NCBI GenBank assembly: GCA_021779375.1
Contig: JAJYAT010000005.1
Span: forward strand, 54,648-118,647
DNA: 64,000 nucleotides
Origin: a bacterium
Lineage (GTDB): Bacteria; Patescibacteriota; Gracilibacteria; JAHISY01
Direction: 5' to 3'
In this document: one piece after another, positions 27,416 through 36,382 of the stretch
Layout of the letters: each line of letters starts with the position of its first letter
Position numbering within the stretch: the first letter of the stretch is position 1
Translations under genes and position numbers: made by a program
Notes under the pieces: generated by a model
Told to the model about the DNA's origin: nothing
Seen by the model: the letters and a program-made list of their open reading frames with translations, nothing else
The model's database searches: none

Positions 27416-29551
27416 CTATTTTTTCCAGGAATTTTGCAATTTTTCGCGTAAGGAATTGGCGAAACGGTGGGCTTCGTCACGAATTCGTTGTAGTAAGAAA
27501 AGCGCGAGTGAGTCGCGCGGCAAAATTATTTTTTCAAATTTACCGTCGCGCAAGCGAAAAATTTCTTCATACTTTTTCGCCAGCCCGACGACCGCGACGC
27601 CTGCCGGGAATTGAACTTTTTTGAGCACCGCGGAGAGCTGACCCTTGCCGCCATCCAGGATGACGAGCTGCGGCGACTGCGCGAAGGAAGGATCCTGCAA
27701 CGCAGTCCGCCGTTCCCACACCATGAAAATCTGCCCGGAAAATGGCGACTCTGGATTACGCGAACAAAATTCACGCAAGCTTTTTTCGAGAAAAATAGGC
27801 ACTTTGCGAATTTCCTGAAAACCGATTTCAGCATAATAGTCGGCGAGCTGAGCCGGACAATTGAGATAAACTTTCTGGGCTTTCGTCTTGCGGAGCAATT
27901 CCCGCACGACGCGCTGACCGAGCCGCTGACCGCGGTACTTCGCATCGACCCACACGCTGTAAAGCCCGAAAATCTTCTCGGCTTTCCACTCGTGAATTTG
28001 AGCGTGCGCGACGACTTTGCTGGCGCACTCCGCGACGAGAAAGTCGGACCGCTTGGAGAGTGGCGCACCCGTCGTGAAGTCGCAGAGCTTCGACTTGGCG
28101 AGAATTTCCGCGTCCGCTTTTTTCGCGCGTCGGATTTTGCAGCCCGGCAAACTCTGTGACATCAGGTAATTCATCCGCCGACCGAGCACCTCGGCCAGCG
28201 AAGCAAAATCGTCCACCTCGCCTTTTTTGAGTGTGCGAATTTTGAAATGACGGTAATCGGAGTTTTTGGGCTCACCGCGTTCCAGCACGACCATCGAACC
28301 GACCGTCGCATCTCCGGCGAAATGGGAAATATCGTAAGCCTCGATGCGCCTGAGCTCGTTTTCAATTCCCAAATGGCGCGCCAATTCCGCCGCCGCGCCA
28401 ATCGTCCGCTCGGTCGCATTTTCGAATTTCGCCTTATTTTGCACGGCAAAAGCGGCAGCGTTTTTTTCCGCCAGCGCGAGCAAATTCGACTTCGCACCTT
28501 TTTGCGGAAACAAAATTTGGACGCGTCCACCACGCTTTTCCGCGAGCCAGTTTTCCAGTGCAGCGGAATTTTCAATCTGAGTCGGCAGTAAAATCTCGGG
28601 CGGAACCTCGGTCGAGATGGTGAAAAATTGGGTCAGGAAACTTTCGAGAATCTCGGGCAGCTCGCTCTCGCCGACTGCGAAGACGAAGTTTTTGGCGTCG
28701 ATAAGTTTGCCCGCGCGAATCTGGAGCAGCGCGAAATACGCTTTTTTGAAGTCAATTTTGACACCGATGACATCGCGCGAAGCTAGGTCGGCCGCGCTCG
28801 CGAGTTGGCGCGCCGAGGAATTTTCGATTGCCGTAATTTGATCCCGCAGCTGACCCGCCAGCTCGAATTTTTTGCCAGCGGCCGCCTGCGCCATTTCAAT
28901 CCGCAAATTTTGCAGAATTTTCGAGGAATCCCCTGCGAGAAAATCAGCGGCGGCGGCAACCTGCTCGGCGTATTTTTCGCGCGAAATTTTGGAATCACAC
29001 GGCGCGGCGCAGAAATTGATGTGCGCAAAAAGACAGGGATATTTCAGCGTTTTTTTGTGAACTTCCACACCGGAATCCGTCGCACGTAGACCGAGATTAC
29101 AAGTGCGTACTTTGAAAAGTTTTTGGACCAGCGAAATCGTCTCACGCAGCGCGCGCGAATCGGTCTTCGGACCGAAATATTTCGCGCCGTCTTTCTCGAT
29201 TTTGCGCACTGCGAGAATCTGCGGGAAATCCTCACGCGTAATTTTGAAATAGAGAAAATGCTTGTCATCACGCAGTAAAGCATTGAACTTCGGCTGAAAT
29301 TCTTTGACTAAATTCGCCTCGAGCGTGAGCGCTTCACTCTCGGAATTGGTCTCGATCCACTTCAGATCAGCCGCGACCGCCAGCAAACGCTCAATTTTTG
29401 GCGTCTTAGAGTTTTTTTGGAAATAACTTTTAACCCGATTTTTTAAGCTTTTGGCTTTGCCGATGTAAATAATTTTGCCGGTCGCATCGAAAAATTGATA
29501 AACGCCGGGCACGTCCGGTAATTTGCGAAGCACGTTTTTAATTTTGTCCAC
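27416..29551 (-). CDS. uvrC: UvrABC excinuclease subunit C with inserted GNAT domain
   Basis: UvrC makes both incisions in nucleotide excision repair. Of 711 residues: GIY-YIG nuclease about 13-95 (PGVYQFF, IIYIGKAKSLKNRV); UVR UvrB-binding helix pair about 206-242; RNase H-like nuclease from about 370. Its three acidic/His catalytic positions are kept: Asp407 (AYDISHFAG), Asp633 (VILDGGKGQL) and His695 (RDEAHRFANS). Between the first two, residues about 471-615 form a GNAT acetyltransferase domain where ordinary UvrC has a short loop. The protein ends 16 residues after His695, so the usual tandem HhH DNA-binding region is absent. Start GTG 29551 is backed by TAAAAT 6 nt upstream. Reading frame and style are continuous through the insertion. 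Confidence 0.93.
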   Translation of the reverse strand: MDKIKNVLRKLPDVPGVYQFFDATGKIIYIGKAKSLKNRVKSYFQKNSKTPKIERLLAVAADLKWIETNSESEALTLEANLVKEFQPKFNALLRDDKHFLYFKITREDFPQILAVRKIEKDGAKYFGPKTDSRALRETISLVQKLFKVRTCNLGLRATDSGVEVHKKTLKYPCLFAHINFCAAPCDSKISREKYAEQVAAAADFLAGDSSKILQNLRIEMAQAAAGKKFELAGQLRDQITAIENSSARQLASAADLASRDVIGVKIDFKKAYFALLQIRAGKLIDAKNFVFAVGESELPEILESFLTQFFTISTEVPPEILLPTQIENSAALENWLAEKRGGRVQILFPQKGAKSNLLALAEKNAAAFAVQNKAKFENATERTIGAAAELARHLGIENELRRIEAYDISHFAGDATVGSMVVLERGEPKNSDYRHFKIRTLKKGEVDDFASLAEVLGRRMNYLMSQSLPGCKIRRAKKADAEILAKSKLCDFTTGAPLSKRSDFLVAECASKVVAHAQIHEWKAEKIFGLYSVWVDAKYRGQRLGQRVVRELLRKTKAQKVYLNCPAQLADYYAEIGFQEIRKVPIFLEKSLREFCSRNPESPFSGQIFMVWERRTALQDPSFAQSPQLVILDGGKGQLSAVLKKVQFPAGVAVVGLAKKYEEIFRLRDGKFEKIILPRDSLALFLLQRIRDEAHRFANSLREKLQNSWKK
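27707..28141 (-). other. GNAT domain inserted in UvrC nuclease domain
   Basis: UvrC residues about 471-615. Starts CKIRRAKKADAEIL (strand 1, helix 1), has FLVAECASKVVAHAQI (strands 2-3), VWVDAKYRGQRLGQRVV (strand 4 with the acetyl-CoA pyrophosphate loop of the R/Q-x-x-G-x-G/A type) and VYLNCPAQLADYYAEIGFQEI (strand 5 to helix 4). All core elements of an active-looking GNAT fold are present. Confidence 0.85.
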
Positions 29552-29557
29552 GCCTGA

Positions 29558-29579
29558 ATTTTAGCGAAAAGGCTAAAAT
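29558..29579. promoter_or_regulatory. Divergent -10 elements for uvrC and the nucleotidyltransferase-like gene
   Basis: Minus-strand TAAAAT at 29558-29563 is 6 nt before GTG 29551. Plus-strand TAAAAT at 29574-29579 is 7 nt before GTG 29587. Both genes appear leaderless and the two start codons are only 35 bp apart. Confidence 0.55.
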
Positions 29580-29586
29580 GATTCGC

Positions 29587-30480
29587 GTGAAAAATGCACT
29601 CGCCGAAAACGTGTGGCAAACAGTTTGTTGGTTCGACGTTTTCGGACAAGCCGCCTCGGCCGAGGAAATTCACCGCTTTTTATTTTGGCAAAAAGCGAGC
29701 CTCGCGGCAGTCGAACAGGAGTTAAAAAAAGATCCGCACCTCGGTCACAGCCTGGGCTTTTATTTTTTAAAAGGTCGAGATGCGAGCGTTTTGGCGCGTT
29801 GCAGTCGCCAGTTTCAGGCGAAGAAATTGTGGCGTCGCGTCGCCAAACATCTTTTTTTATTGCGCGCGACACCATTCGTCCGCTTCGCCGCCGTCGGCAA
29901 CACGCTCGCGATGGGCTGGCCGGAAAAAAATTCCGATATCGACCTCCTCATCGTCGCAGCGAAAAATCGACTTTTCACGACACGCTTTTTTTTAACTTTT
30001 TTGACGCAGATTTTTGGCATGCGGCGCCACGGACGCAAAGTCACCGGGCGCTTTTGTCTTTCGTTTTTCCTCGCGGAGGATTCGCTCAATCTGGAGAAAT
30101 TGGCAATCGGCGCGCAGGATCCGTATCTCGCTTTCTGGGCGGCGACGCTCATCCCCCTCCGCGGCGAGGGCGCAGAGTTTTTCGCGGCGAATGTGTGGAT
30201 CAAAAAATATTTTCCGAATTTGAAACTGTCGACCACCGCGCGGAAATTTCGGCGCAAAACTTGGAGCGAGCGAATTTTGGGCGGACATTTTGGTGACCTG
30301 ATCGAAAAACTTTTGCGTGACTGGCAGCTCCGACGCGCGCGGCGCAAACGAAAAAATCTAAGCAAAAACGCGGTCGTGATTGCCGACACGGTTTTGAAAT
30401 TTCACGAAACAGATCAGCGCGAGCGTTTCTTGCGCGAGTGGCGCGAACTGATCAAGGCAGGTTCAAAAAAGAAGCGATGA
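29587..30480 (+). CDS. Nucleotidyltransferase-fold protein, function unknown
   Basis: About 297 residues. The central FAAVGNTLAMGWPEKNSDID followed by LLIV is the polymerase-beta-like nucleotidyltransferase core (GN-x-L with the DxD metal pair), the pattern seen in predicted CPR nucleotidyltransferases. The N-terminal 80 residues look like a winged-helix-type region and the C-terminus is basic. I prefer GTG 29587 over ATG 29578 because TAAAAT ends at 29579. Substrate unknown. Overlaps the convergent lipoprotein gene by 29 nt. Confidence 0.75.
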   Translation: MKNALAENVWQTVCWFDVFGQAASAEEIHRFLFWQKASLAAVEQELKKDPHLGHSLGFYFLKGRDASVLARCSRQFQAKKLWRRVAKHLFLLRATPFVRFAAVGNTLAMGWPEKNSDIDLLIVAAKNRLFTTRFFLTFLTQIFGMRRHGRKVTGRFCLSFFLAEDSLNLEKLAIGAQDPYLAFWAATLIPLRGEGAEFFAANVWIKKYFPNLKLSTTARKFRRKTWSERILGGHFGDLIEKLLRDWQLRRARRKRKNLSKNAVVIADTVLKFHETDQRERFLREWRELIKAGSKKKR

Positions 30481-30985
30481 AATCACGCACGGCGGTGAAA
30501 TTTTGCGAATCGAGCTCGAATGCCAGCACGGAATTTTTCACCTGGAGTAAGTTGGTCGCGCGATTTTGTTCGAGGAAATAAAACGAGTCAGCGCCAAAAA
30601 CCGCCGGCTGTAAATCAAGATCTGCGAGTGCGGTACGAATGTCGTCGAAGGTAAATTGTGTCGAAAGACGCGCCTCGAAAACCGTCAAAAACGGTTGACC
30701 CGCACGATCAATCACGAGACGCGCTGAATCCGCAGGCGCCACGATGCGGTCGAGAAATTTGAGAGTCGTACCGAATTCGCCAAATTCGAGATTGAAAGCT
30801 TTGAGTCGCTGCGCGAAAGTTTCGGAAAGCACGAAAAATGAATCCGCATTTACCCCGAGCTGCACGACATTGCTGAGCGGCGGATTTACTTTGTTTGATA
30901 CAACAGAATTTTTTTGACAACCGGAAAACAGGACGAGAGCACCAAGCGTGAGGAAAGCGAATGCGAAGCGCGCAAAATTTTTCAC
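30452..30985 (-). CDS. Putative lipoprotein
   Basis: A 177-residue protein with a signal peptide and lipobox LFSGC (Cys23). The mature part, with LSNVVQLGVNADSFFVLSE at its start, is not assigned to a family. Start GTG 30985 is supported by TAAAAT (30992-30997) 6 nt upstream. Confidence 0.75.
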   Translation of the reverse strand: MKNFARFAFAFLTLGALVLFSGCQKNSVVSNKVNPPLSNVVQLGVNADSFFVLSETFAQRLKAFNLEFGEFGTTLKFLDRIVAPADSARLVIDRAGQPFLTVFEARLSTQFTFDDIRTALADLDLQPAVFGADSFYFLEQNRATNLLQVKNSVLAFELDSQNFTAVRDFIASFLNLP

Positions 30986-31046
30986 GCCAAAATTTTAACT
31001 CGGTTTGTCCGCACGCGTGTTCACAGTTAAAATTCGCGAACAAAAT

Positions 31047-31123
31047 GGGTGTTTAGCTCAGTTGGTTAGAGCATCTCGTTTACACCGAGAGGGTCGGGGG
31101 TTCGAATCCCTCAACACCCACCA
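31047..31123 (+). tRNA. tRNA-Val (UAC)
   Basis: Acceptor GGGTGTT pairs with AACACCC, D-arm GCTC/GAGC, anticodon stem TCTCG/CGAGA with anticodon TAC, T-arm with TTCGAAT, discriminator A and encoded CCA. The stem and loop around the anticodon need software confirmation. A TAAAAT at 31028-31033 may be its -10 element. Confidence 0.9.
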
Positions 31124-31126
31124 GGA

Positions 31127-32509
31127 TTAAATCTCAAACGCAATCCCCTCGGCTGGCACGACCGCCTCGATTTTCAACTCATCGCGCGCCCGCGCCGCGA
31201 GAAAATCGACGGAAGCTTGCTCGCCGTGAACGCAGATGACTTTTTTCGCGTTGGAGTTTTTGATGTTGTCGAAAAGTTCGCTCCCGCCCGCGTGCGCCGA
31301 AAAAGCGTTGAGGATTTTGACTTCGCAGCGCCGTGCCACCGGCTGACCGAAGATTCGCACCTCCGGCACTTTATCGACGAGTCGCCGACCGAGCGTATTT
31401 TCTGCCTGGAAACCGACAATCAAAACTGAATTCTTCGGATCGGAAATATTATTTTTCAAATGATGGCGAATGCGTCCCGCCTCGCACATGCCGCTGGCGG
31501 AAATGATGATGGCGGGATAATTGATGAAATTTAGCTCTTTCGAACGCTCAGCTTCGCGCACGTACTCGAGTCCCTGCATCGTGAAAGGACCTTTGCCTTT
31601 TTCGATGAAATCAGAATATGTCTCGGCATCGTAGCAATCGCGGTGTTTTTTGAAAATTTCCGTCGCATCCACCGCGAGCGGCGAGTCAACAAAAATAGGT
31701 AGATCGAATTTTAATTTGCCGCTCGTGCGTAATTCGTGCAGGACATAAACGATCTCCTGTGTGCGCTCGACCGAGAAAGCCGGAATGATGATTTTGCCGC
31801 CGCGCTTCGCCGTCCGCTCGACCACCGCGAGCAGCTCTTCCGAAACTGCCGCGAATTCATCGTGCTCGCGATTGCCGTAAGTTGACTCAGTAATGATGAC
31901 GTCGAGATTTTGGAGCTGCGCCGGATCACGGAGAATCGGCAAACGCTTGCGCCCAAGATCGCCGGTGAAGCCGAGGCGTTTTTGGACTCCGCCTTCGGTG
32001 AATTCAATTTCCAGCTGCGCCGAGCCGAGGATGTGTCCCGCCTCGATGAAACGGATTTGTACACCCGGAACCGGCTCGAAAACTTCGTCGTATTTTTTGG
32101 TCTGAAAACGCTCCATCGCTGCGAGCGCGTCGGCGCGCGTGTAAAGCGGCTGCGGCTTCGGCCAAACTTTGTCCGCAAGAAATTTGGCATCCTGCTCGTG
32201 AATGAAGGCCGAATCCTGCAACATGATTTCACACAAATCACGCGTCGCCGGAGTCGCGTAAATCGGCTTCTCGAAACCTTTTTTGACCAAAGTCGGCAGC
32301 GAACCCGAGTGGTCGATGTGAGCGTGCGAAAGAATGACCGCATCGGCGGAGAGAACTGCTTCGGGGAAATCACGGTTTTTGATGGCGCTTTCTTTGCGGC
32401 TGCCCTGGAACAATCCGCAGTCGAGCAAAAGTTTTTTGCCATTTTCAAATTCGAGCAAATGCTTGCTGCCCGTCACTCCGCCCGCGCCGCCGAAAGAGGT
32501 AAATTTCAT
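31127..32509 (-). CDS. Metallo-beta-lactamase/beta-CASP ribonuclease-like protein (CPSF/YSH1 type)
   Basis: A 460-residue protein predicted to cleave RNA. The metal-binding HAHIDHSG motif follows LLLDCGLFQG; FTGDLGR, ITESTYGNREH, AFSVERTQEIVYVL and the C-terminal AFSAHAGG and HGE motifs complete the beta-CASP signature. The N-terminal FGGAGGVTGSKHLL is typical of the bacterial CPSF-like exonuclease group rather than RNase J. It sits 3 nt downstream of tRNA-Val on the opposite strand, convergent. Confidence 0.92.
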   Translation of the reverse strand: MKFTSFGGAGGVTGSKHLLEFENGKKLLLDCGLFQGSRKESAIKNRDFPEAVLSADAVILSHAHIDHSGSLPTLVKKGFEKPIYATPATRDLCEIMLQDSAFIHEQDAKFLADKVWPKPQPLYTRADALAAMERFQTKKYDEVFEPVPGVQIRFIEAGHILGSAQLEIEFTEGGVQKRLGFTGDLGRKRLPILRDPAQLQNLDVIITESTYGNREHDEFAAVSEELLAVVERTAKRGGKIIIPAFSVERTQEIVYVLHELRTSGKLKFDLPIFVDSPLAVDATEIFKKHRDCYDAETYSDFIEKGKGPFTMQGLEYVREAERSKELNFINYPAIIISASGMCEAGRIRHHLKNNISDPKNSVLIVGFQAENTLGRRLVDKVPEVRIFGQPVARRCEVKILNAFSAHAGGSELFDNIKNSNAKKVICVHGEQASVDFLAARARDELKIEAVVPAEGIAFEI

Positions 32510-32510
32510 T

Positions 32511-32969
32511 TCAGATTTGGTAAATCAATTTTAGTCCGGCGTGGCGCAGTAATTTGAGTTGCCGCCAGAAATAATTTTTTTCGTTTTTAAAAATTTTCGG
32601 CGAGCCGATGTGCACGAAAGATTCGCGACCGACTTCGAAAAACTCGGCGAGCAAAATCCCGAGGAGTGGAATCGTGACACCAAATAAATCCGCCGCGAGA
32701 TCGGCGAATTCCGGTATGCCCGTGCCAAAGGCACCGTCAAGCAGCTCTTTGCAAATACCGATAAAAATCGTGTCGCGCAAGGCGAGTGCGAGTGCGACCG
32801 CCTCAGACGCGTGCCGACGAAAAGTAAGTCGCATCGCGAAAATCAGCGTGAAAAGCAGGAGTGAAATTTTGACGTGCTGGGTTTTGTCCGCAGCCAATCC
32901 GAGATCAAGCTGTAAAATCCCAGCAGCGACCAGGAGAAAAATACACGCGAAGAGTAGGTATTTCCGCAT
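32511..32969 (-). CDS. VanZ-like membrane protein
   Basis: A 152-residue protein with four hydrophobic segments. DKTQH in the first loop, GICKELLDGAF and DLAADLFGV match the VanZ-like pattern (acidic/His loop, KE and D-x-x-AD-x-x-G). Function in CPR bacteria unknown. Ends 1 nt before the RNase-like gene's start, on the same strand. Confidence 0.7.
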   Translation of the reverse strand: MRKYLLFACIFLLVAAGILQLDLGLAADKTQHVKISLLLFTLIFAMRLTFRRHASEAVALALALRDTIFIGICKELLDGAFGTGIPEFADLAADLFGVTIPLLGILLAEFFEVGRESFVHIGSPKIFKNEKNYFWRQLKLLRHAGLKLIYQI

Positions 32970-32971
32970 TT

Positions 32972-33223
32972 TTAATGTGATTGGAACTCATCGTAGACGG
33001 CTAAAATTTCGAGCGCATTTTTGCGCGCATTGACGCAGAGAATCCGCATCCGCGAGACTAATTCGTCCGGCTGCCACGCGGAATACTCTGCCCGCCAATT
33101 TTTGTATTTCACCGAAGCGGCAAAATCCGTTCGTTCCGCGCGTAATTCAAAAGCCTCCAATTCAAGCATGCGGGGCATCTGAACGGGCGCGACTTCGTGA
33201 GAAGCAGTTTGTGTGGTGGGCAA
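32972..33223 (-). CDS. Hypothetical 83-residue protein
   Basis: Acidic and aromatic-rich (VKYKNWRAEYSAWQPDELVS), no family recognised. It starts at TTG 33223 and ends 2 nt before the VanZ-like gene, suggesting an operon; the start is uncertain. Confidence 0.5.
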   Translation of the reverse strand: MPTTQTASHEVAPVQMPRMLELEAFELRAERTDFAASVKYKNWRAEYSAWQPDELVSRMRILCVNARKNALEILAVYDEFQSH

Positions 33224-33277
33224 TTTTGTTTTGGTTTTATTTTGATTTTTGGATTTGGAATCTGCGACCGCAGAAAA

Positions 33278-33901
33278 TTACTGGCGCTTCGTGACAATCG
33301 CGTCGATGAGTCCGAATCTGCCGTATTTTTTGGCATCTTCCGCCGACAGGAAATTATCGCGATCCGTGTCTTTTTCAATTTGCGCAAGCGTCGCACCCGA
33401 GTGCTTAGCGAGAATTTCGTTCAATCTTTTTTTAGTTTTGAGAATGTGATTGGCGTGAATTGCGATATCGCTCGCCTGACCTTCCATGCCGCCAAGTGGC
33501 TGATGAATCATGATTTCCGCATTCGGCAAAGCGAAGCGTTTGCCTTTCGCGCCACCCGCCAATAGCACTGCACCCATCGACGCCGCCATCCCGACGCAAA
33601 CCGTCGAAACATCCGGCTGAATGTATTGCATCGTGTCATAAATCGCGAGTCCCGCAGTGACGTGTCCGCCCGGAGAGTGAATGTAAAGCGTGATGTCTTT
33701 CTTCGGATTTTCGTTTTCGAGGAAAAGCAGCTGCGCGATGACATTGTTGGCAACACCGTCGTCAATCGCGGATCCGAGGAAGACGATACGGTCTTTCAAA
33801 AGCCGCGAGTAGATGTCGTAAGCACGTTCCCCCATCGGCGACTTTTCGATCACTGTCGGAATGAGATAGTTCGCAGACGGAGTGGATTTTTTGGAGTGCA
33901 T
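33278..33901 (-). CDS. clpP: ATP-dependent Clp protease proteolytic subunit
   Basis: Serine peptidase that degrades proteins fed by Clp ATPases. The 207-residue protein has the nucleophile Ser in [14 protein letters not shown], the catalytic His in IMIHQPLGG, and the conserved [12 protein letters not shown] and [15 protein letters not shown]. Length is normal. No clpX is adjacent. Confidence 0.97.
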   Translation of the reverse strand: MHSKKSTPSANYLIPTVIEKSPMGERAYDIYSRLLKDRIVFLGSAIDDGVANNVIAQLLFLENENPKKDITLYIHSPGGHVTAGLAIYDTMQYIQPDVSTVCVGMAASMGAVLLAGGAKGKRFALPNAEIMIHQPLGGMEGQASDIAIHANHILKTKKRLNEILAKHSGATLAQIEKDTDRDNFLSAEDAKKYGRFGLIDAIVTKRQ

Positions 33902-33957
33902 TTTTTGGCTTTTTTATCGGATAAGTTTAGCAAATTTGCGCGTAAATTTCAAGCCCT

Positions 33958-36315
33958 CTAACTCCGCAATTTTGCGCCAATTGCCGTCAAGTTCGCAACA
34001 ATTTTTTCGAGAATTTCGGCGACTTCTTGCTCGGCAAGCGTCTTCTCGGAATCGCGAATTTCAAATGAAAAAGCGAGTGACTTCGCATCGGCGGGAATTT
34101 TGTCGCCCTCGTAAATGTCAAAAAGTTGCAGATCTTGAATCTTCGCATCGGCCGCCAAGATCGCGTTTTCGACTTCACGGACTGTCTTTTTGCGGTCAAC
34201 GACAATCGCGAAATCGCGCGGCACACCGGGAAATTTGGGTAATTCCGCAGCCACGACTGGCGGTCGAGTAACCTGCGCCAAGGCATCGAAATCGAGCTCG
34301 AGCCAAGCTGCGCGCGGCAATTCGAAATTTTTGGCAATGGCAGGATGCAACTCCGCGACGAATCCAATCTTCTTGCCGGCAATTTTAATTTCATTAATCC
34401 GACCGGGATGCGCTGCCGCGGGAATCTCCACGGCTTCGCTGAATTCGGCGTTAAATTTCAGGCTCGCAAATAATTTTTCCGCGACGCCGCGAATTTTGAG
34501 AAAGGAATTTTCCTCACCGACGAGCAAAGCGACTGCGCGATTTTTCTCGGTAAAATCTGGTGCAAAAATCGCAGCGACTTCGAACAGGCGAAAGTTTTTG
34601 AAATTGTGAGAATTGCGCGACGCAACTTCGAGCACACTACCGAGCAAAGAATCGCGCAAGAAACGGTGGTCCTCGCTCGGCGGATTTTGCAACCGAGCTG
34701 CATTTTCATTTGACTGCTGCGAATACTGGAACAATTTCTCAGAGACCAAGGAAAGCGTCGCAATCTCGTGAAAACCGAAGCCGACGAGCGCATTCTCGAT
34801 TTCAATTTTGAGTTCGCGGAAATTGGAACGCAGAGGCGGCGTCATGCGGACGAGTGGAAATTCACTCGGCAAATCACGGAAACCCAGATGGCGAATCACC
34901 TCTTCAATCAAGTCGATTTCAAACTCGATATCGCGACCGGCGCGAAATGATGGCACTTCGACTTTCCAAGCCGCATCCCCCGCCTTTTGAATTTTGAAGC
35001 CGAGTCCGGTCAGGATTTTTTCGGCTTGTTCGGCGGAAACTTTTTGACCGAGTTTTTGAGCTAAATTCGCGAGTGAAAAATCGAGCACTCTCTTCTCCGG
35101 CGTGAAATTTTTGAGATCAGCCGTCGCCAGAATCTGTAATTCAGGACAAGTCTCGCGCAAAATTTCGACGAATCGCGCCGCGGCCTCTGGCGGCAAATTC
35201 GGATCGAGCCGTTTCTCGAAACGCAGACTCGACTCGCTGCGCAGCCCGAAAGCGAGCGAAGTTTTGCGAATCGAAATCGCGTCGAAAGTCGCCGCCTCGA
35301 GCATGATTTCAGTCGAGCTTTCTTCAATCTCGGAATTCGCGCCACCCATCACACCCGCGAGCGCGAGCGGTTTTTCCGCATCGGCAATTACTAAATTTCC
35401 GGGACCAAGCTCTCTCTCCAAACCATCGAGCGTCGTTAATTTTTCACCCGCTTTCGCCTGGCGGACGATCAACCAACCACCCGCGATTTTTTTGGCATCG
35501 AAAGCGTGCATCGGCTGACCGAGCTCGAGCAGGACATAATTCGTCGCATCGACGACGTTGTTAATTGCACGAATTCCGCAGTTTTCTAGCCTTTCGCGAA
35601 TTTTGGTTGGCGAAGGCTGAATCTTGATGCCAGAAATTTTGAGCGCGAAATAGCGCGAGCAAATCTTCGGCTCGGCGACTTCGCAATCAAGCTTGGCGGC
35701 AACCGCCGGCAGCGCAAGCGCGCGGTTTCTTAACCCTCCAGATATCTGGGAGGTTAGCGAGCCAAGCAAAACGGCAATCTCCCGCGCGAAACCAAATTGC
35801 CCAAAAAGATCCGGGCGGTGCGTGATCGCATGATTGTCGATTTCGAAGATCGTATCCCCGCCACAAAATTCAGAGAATTTTTGACCGACTGGTGCGCTAG
35901 CATCAAGCACGAAAATCCCTTCGGATTTGTCTTTGAGTCCGAGCTCCGCCTCAGAGCAAATCATTCCACAGCTCTCGACGCCCTTCATTTTGCGCTTCTC
36001 GATTTTGAAATTACCTGGCAAAACACAGCCAACCAGCGCGACTGGTACCTTGGCACCTTCGAAAATATTTTGCGCGCCACAAATGATTTGCAGCTTCTCG
36101 GCGCCGACGTCGACGGTCGTGAGGCGAATTTTGTCCGCACCCGCGACTGGCTCAATCTTGAGAATTTGTCCGACGACAACCTGCGGAATCGCGCAGCCGG
36201 TCGTGCGAATGTGTTCGACTTCGGCGACGCGCTCAGTCAGAATCTCCGCCAAATTTTCCGCGGAAATCTGCGAGAGGTCGACGAAATCCGAAAGCCAGTC
36301 GAGCGAAAGAATCAC
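33958..36315 (-). CDS. pheT: Phenylalanyl-tRNA synthetase beta subunit
   Basis: A 785-residue protein that forms the alpha2beta2 PheRS with PheS, which is not in the window. In order: tRNA-binding OB domain (about 40-150, VGQILKIEPVAGADKIRL, GMICSEAELGL), B3/B4 editing domain, B5 domain, core fold and a C-terminal FDX-ACB domain (ELPKFPGVPRDFAIVVD, LQLFDIYEGDKI). Start GTG 36315 has TGCTAAAAT 6 nt upstream. Confidence 0.96.
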   Translation of the reverse strand: MILSLDWLSDFVDLSQISAENLAEILTERVAEVEHIRTTGCAIPQVVVGQILKIEPVAGADKIRLTTVDVGAEKLQIICGAQNIFEGAKVPVALVGCVLPGNFKIEKRKMKGVESCGMICSEAELGLKDKSEGIFVLDASAPVGQKFSEFCGGDTIFEIDNHAITHRPDLFGQFGFAREIAVLLGSLTSQISGGLRNRALALPAVAAKLDCEVAEPKICSRYFALKISGIKIQPSPTKIRERLENCGIRAINNVVDATNYVLLELGQPMHAFDAKKIAGGWLIVRQAKAGEKLTTLDGLERELGPGNLVIADAEKPLALAGVMGGANSEIEESSTEIMLEAATFDAISIRKTSLAFGLRSESSLRFEKRLDPNLPPEAAARFVEILRETCPELQILATADLKNFTPEKRVLDFSLANLAQKLGQKVSAEQAEKILTGLGFKIQKAGDAAWKVEVPSFRAGRDIEFEIDLIEEVIRHLGFRDLPSEFPLVRMTPPLRSNFRELKIEIENALVGFGFHEIATLSLVSEKLFQYSQQSNENAARLQNPPSEDHRFLRDSLLGSVLEVASRNSHNFKNFRLFEVAAIFAPDFTEKNRAVALLVGEENSFLKIRGVAEKLFASLKFNAEFSEAVEIPAAAHPGRINEIKIAGKKIGFVAELHPAIAKNFELPRAAWLELDFDALAQVTRPPVVAAELPKFPGVPRDFAIVVDRKKTVREVENAILAADAKIQDLQLFDIYEGDKIPADAKSLAFSFEIRDSEKTLAEQEVAEILEKIVANLTAIGAKLRS

Positions 36316-36321
36316 CTCGGG

Positions 36322-36327
36322 ATTTTA
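36322..36327 (-). promoter_or_regulatory. -10 element of pheT
   Basis: Minus-strand TGCTAAAAT with 6 nt to GTG 36315; leaderless arrangement. Confidence 0.5.
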
Positions 36328-36370
36328 GCAAACTTTAATAAAAAGCTTCTACTATAACGGTTTTTCGCGG

Positions 36371-36376
36371 TAAAAT
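36371..36376 (+). promoter_or_regulatory. -10 element of the RhuM-Fic gene
   Basis: TAAAAT, 6 nt before ATG 36383; divergent from the pheT promoter about 45 bp away. Confidence 0.5.
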
Positions 36377-36382
36377 AAGGGC

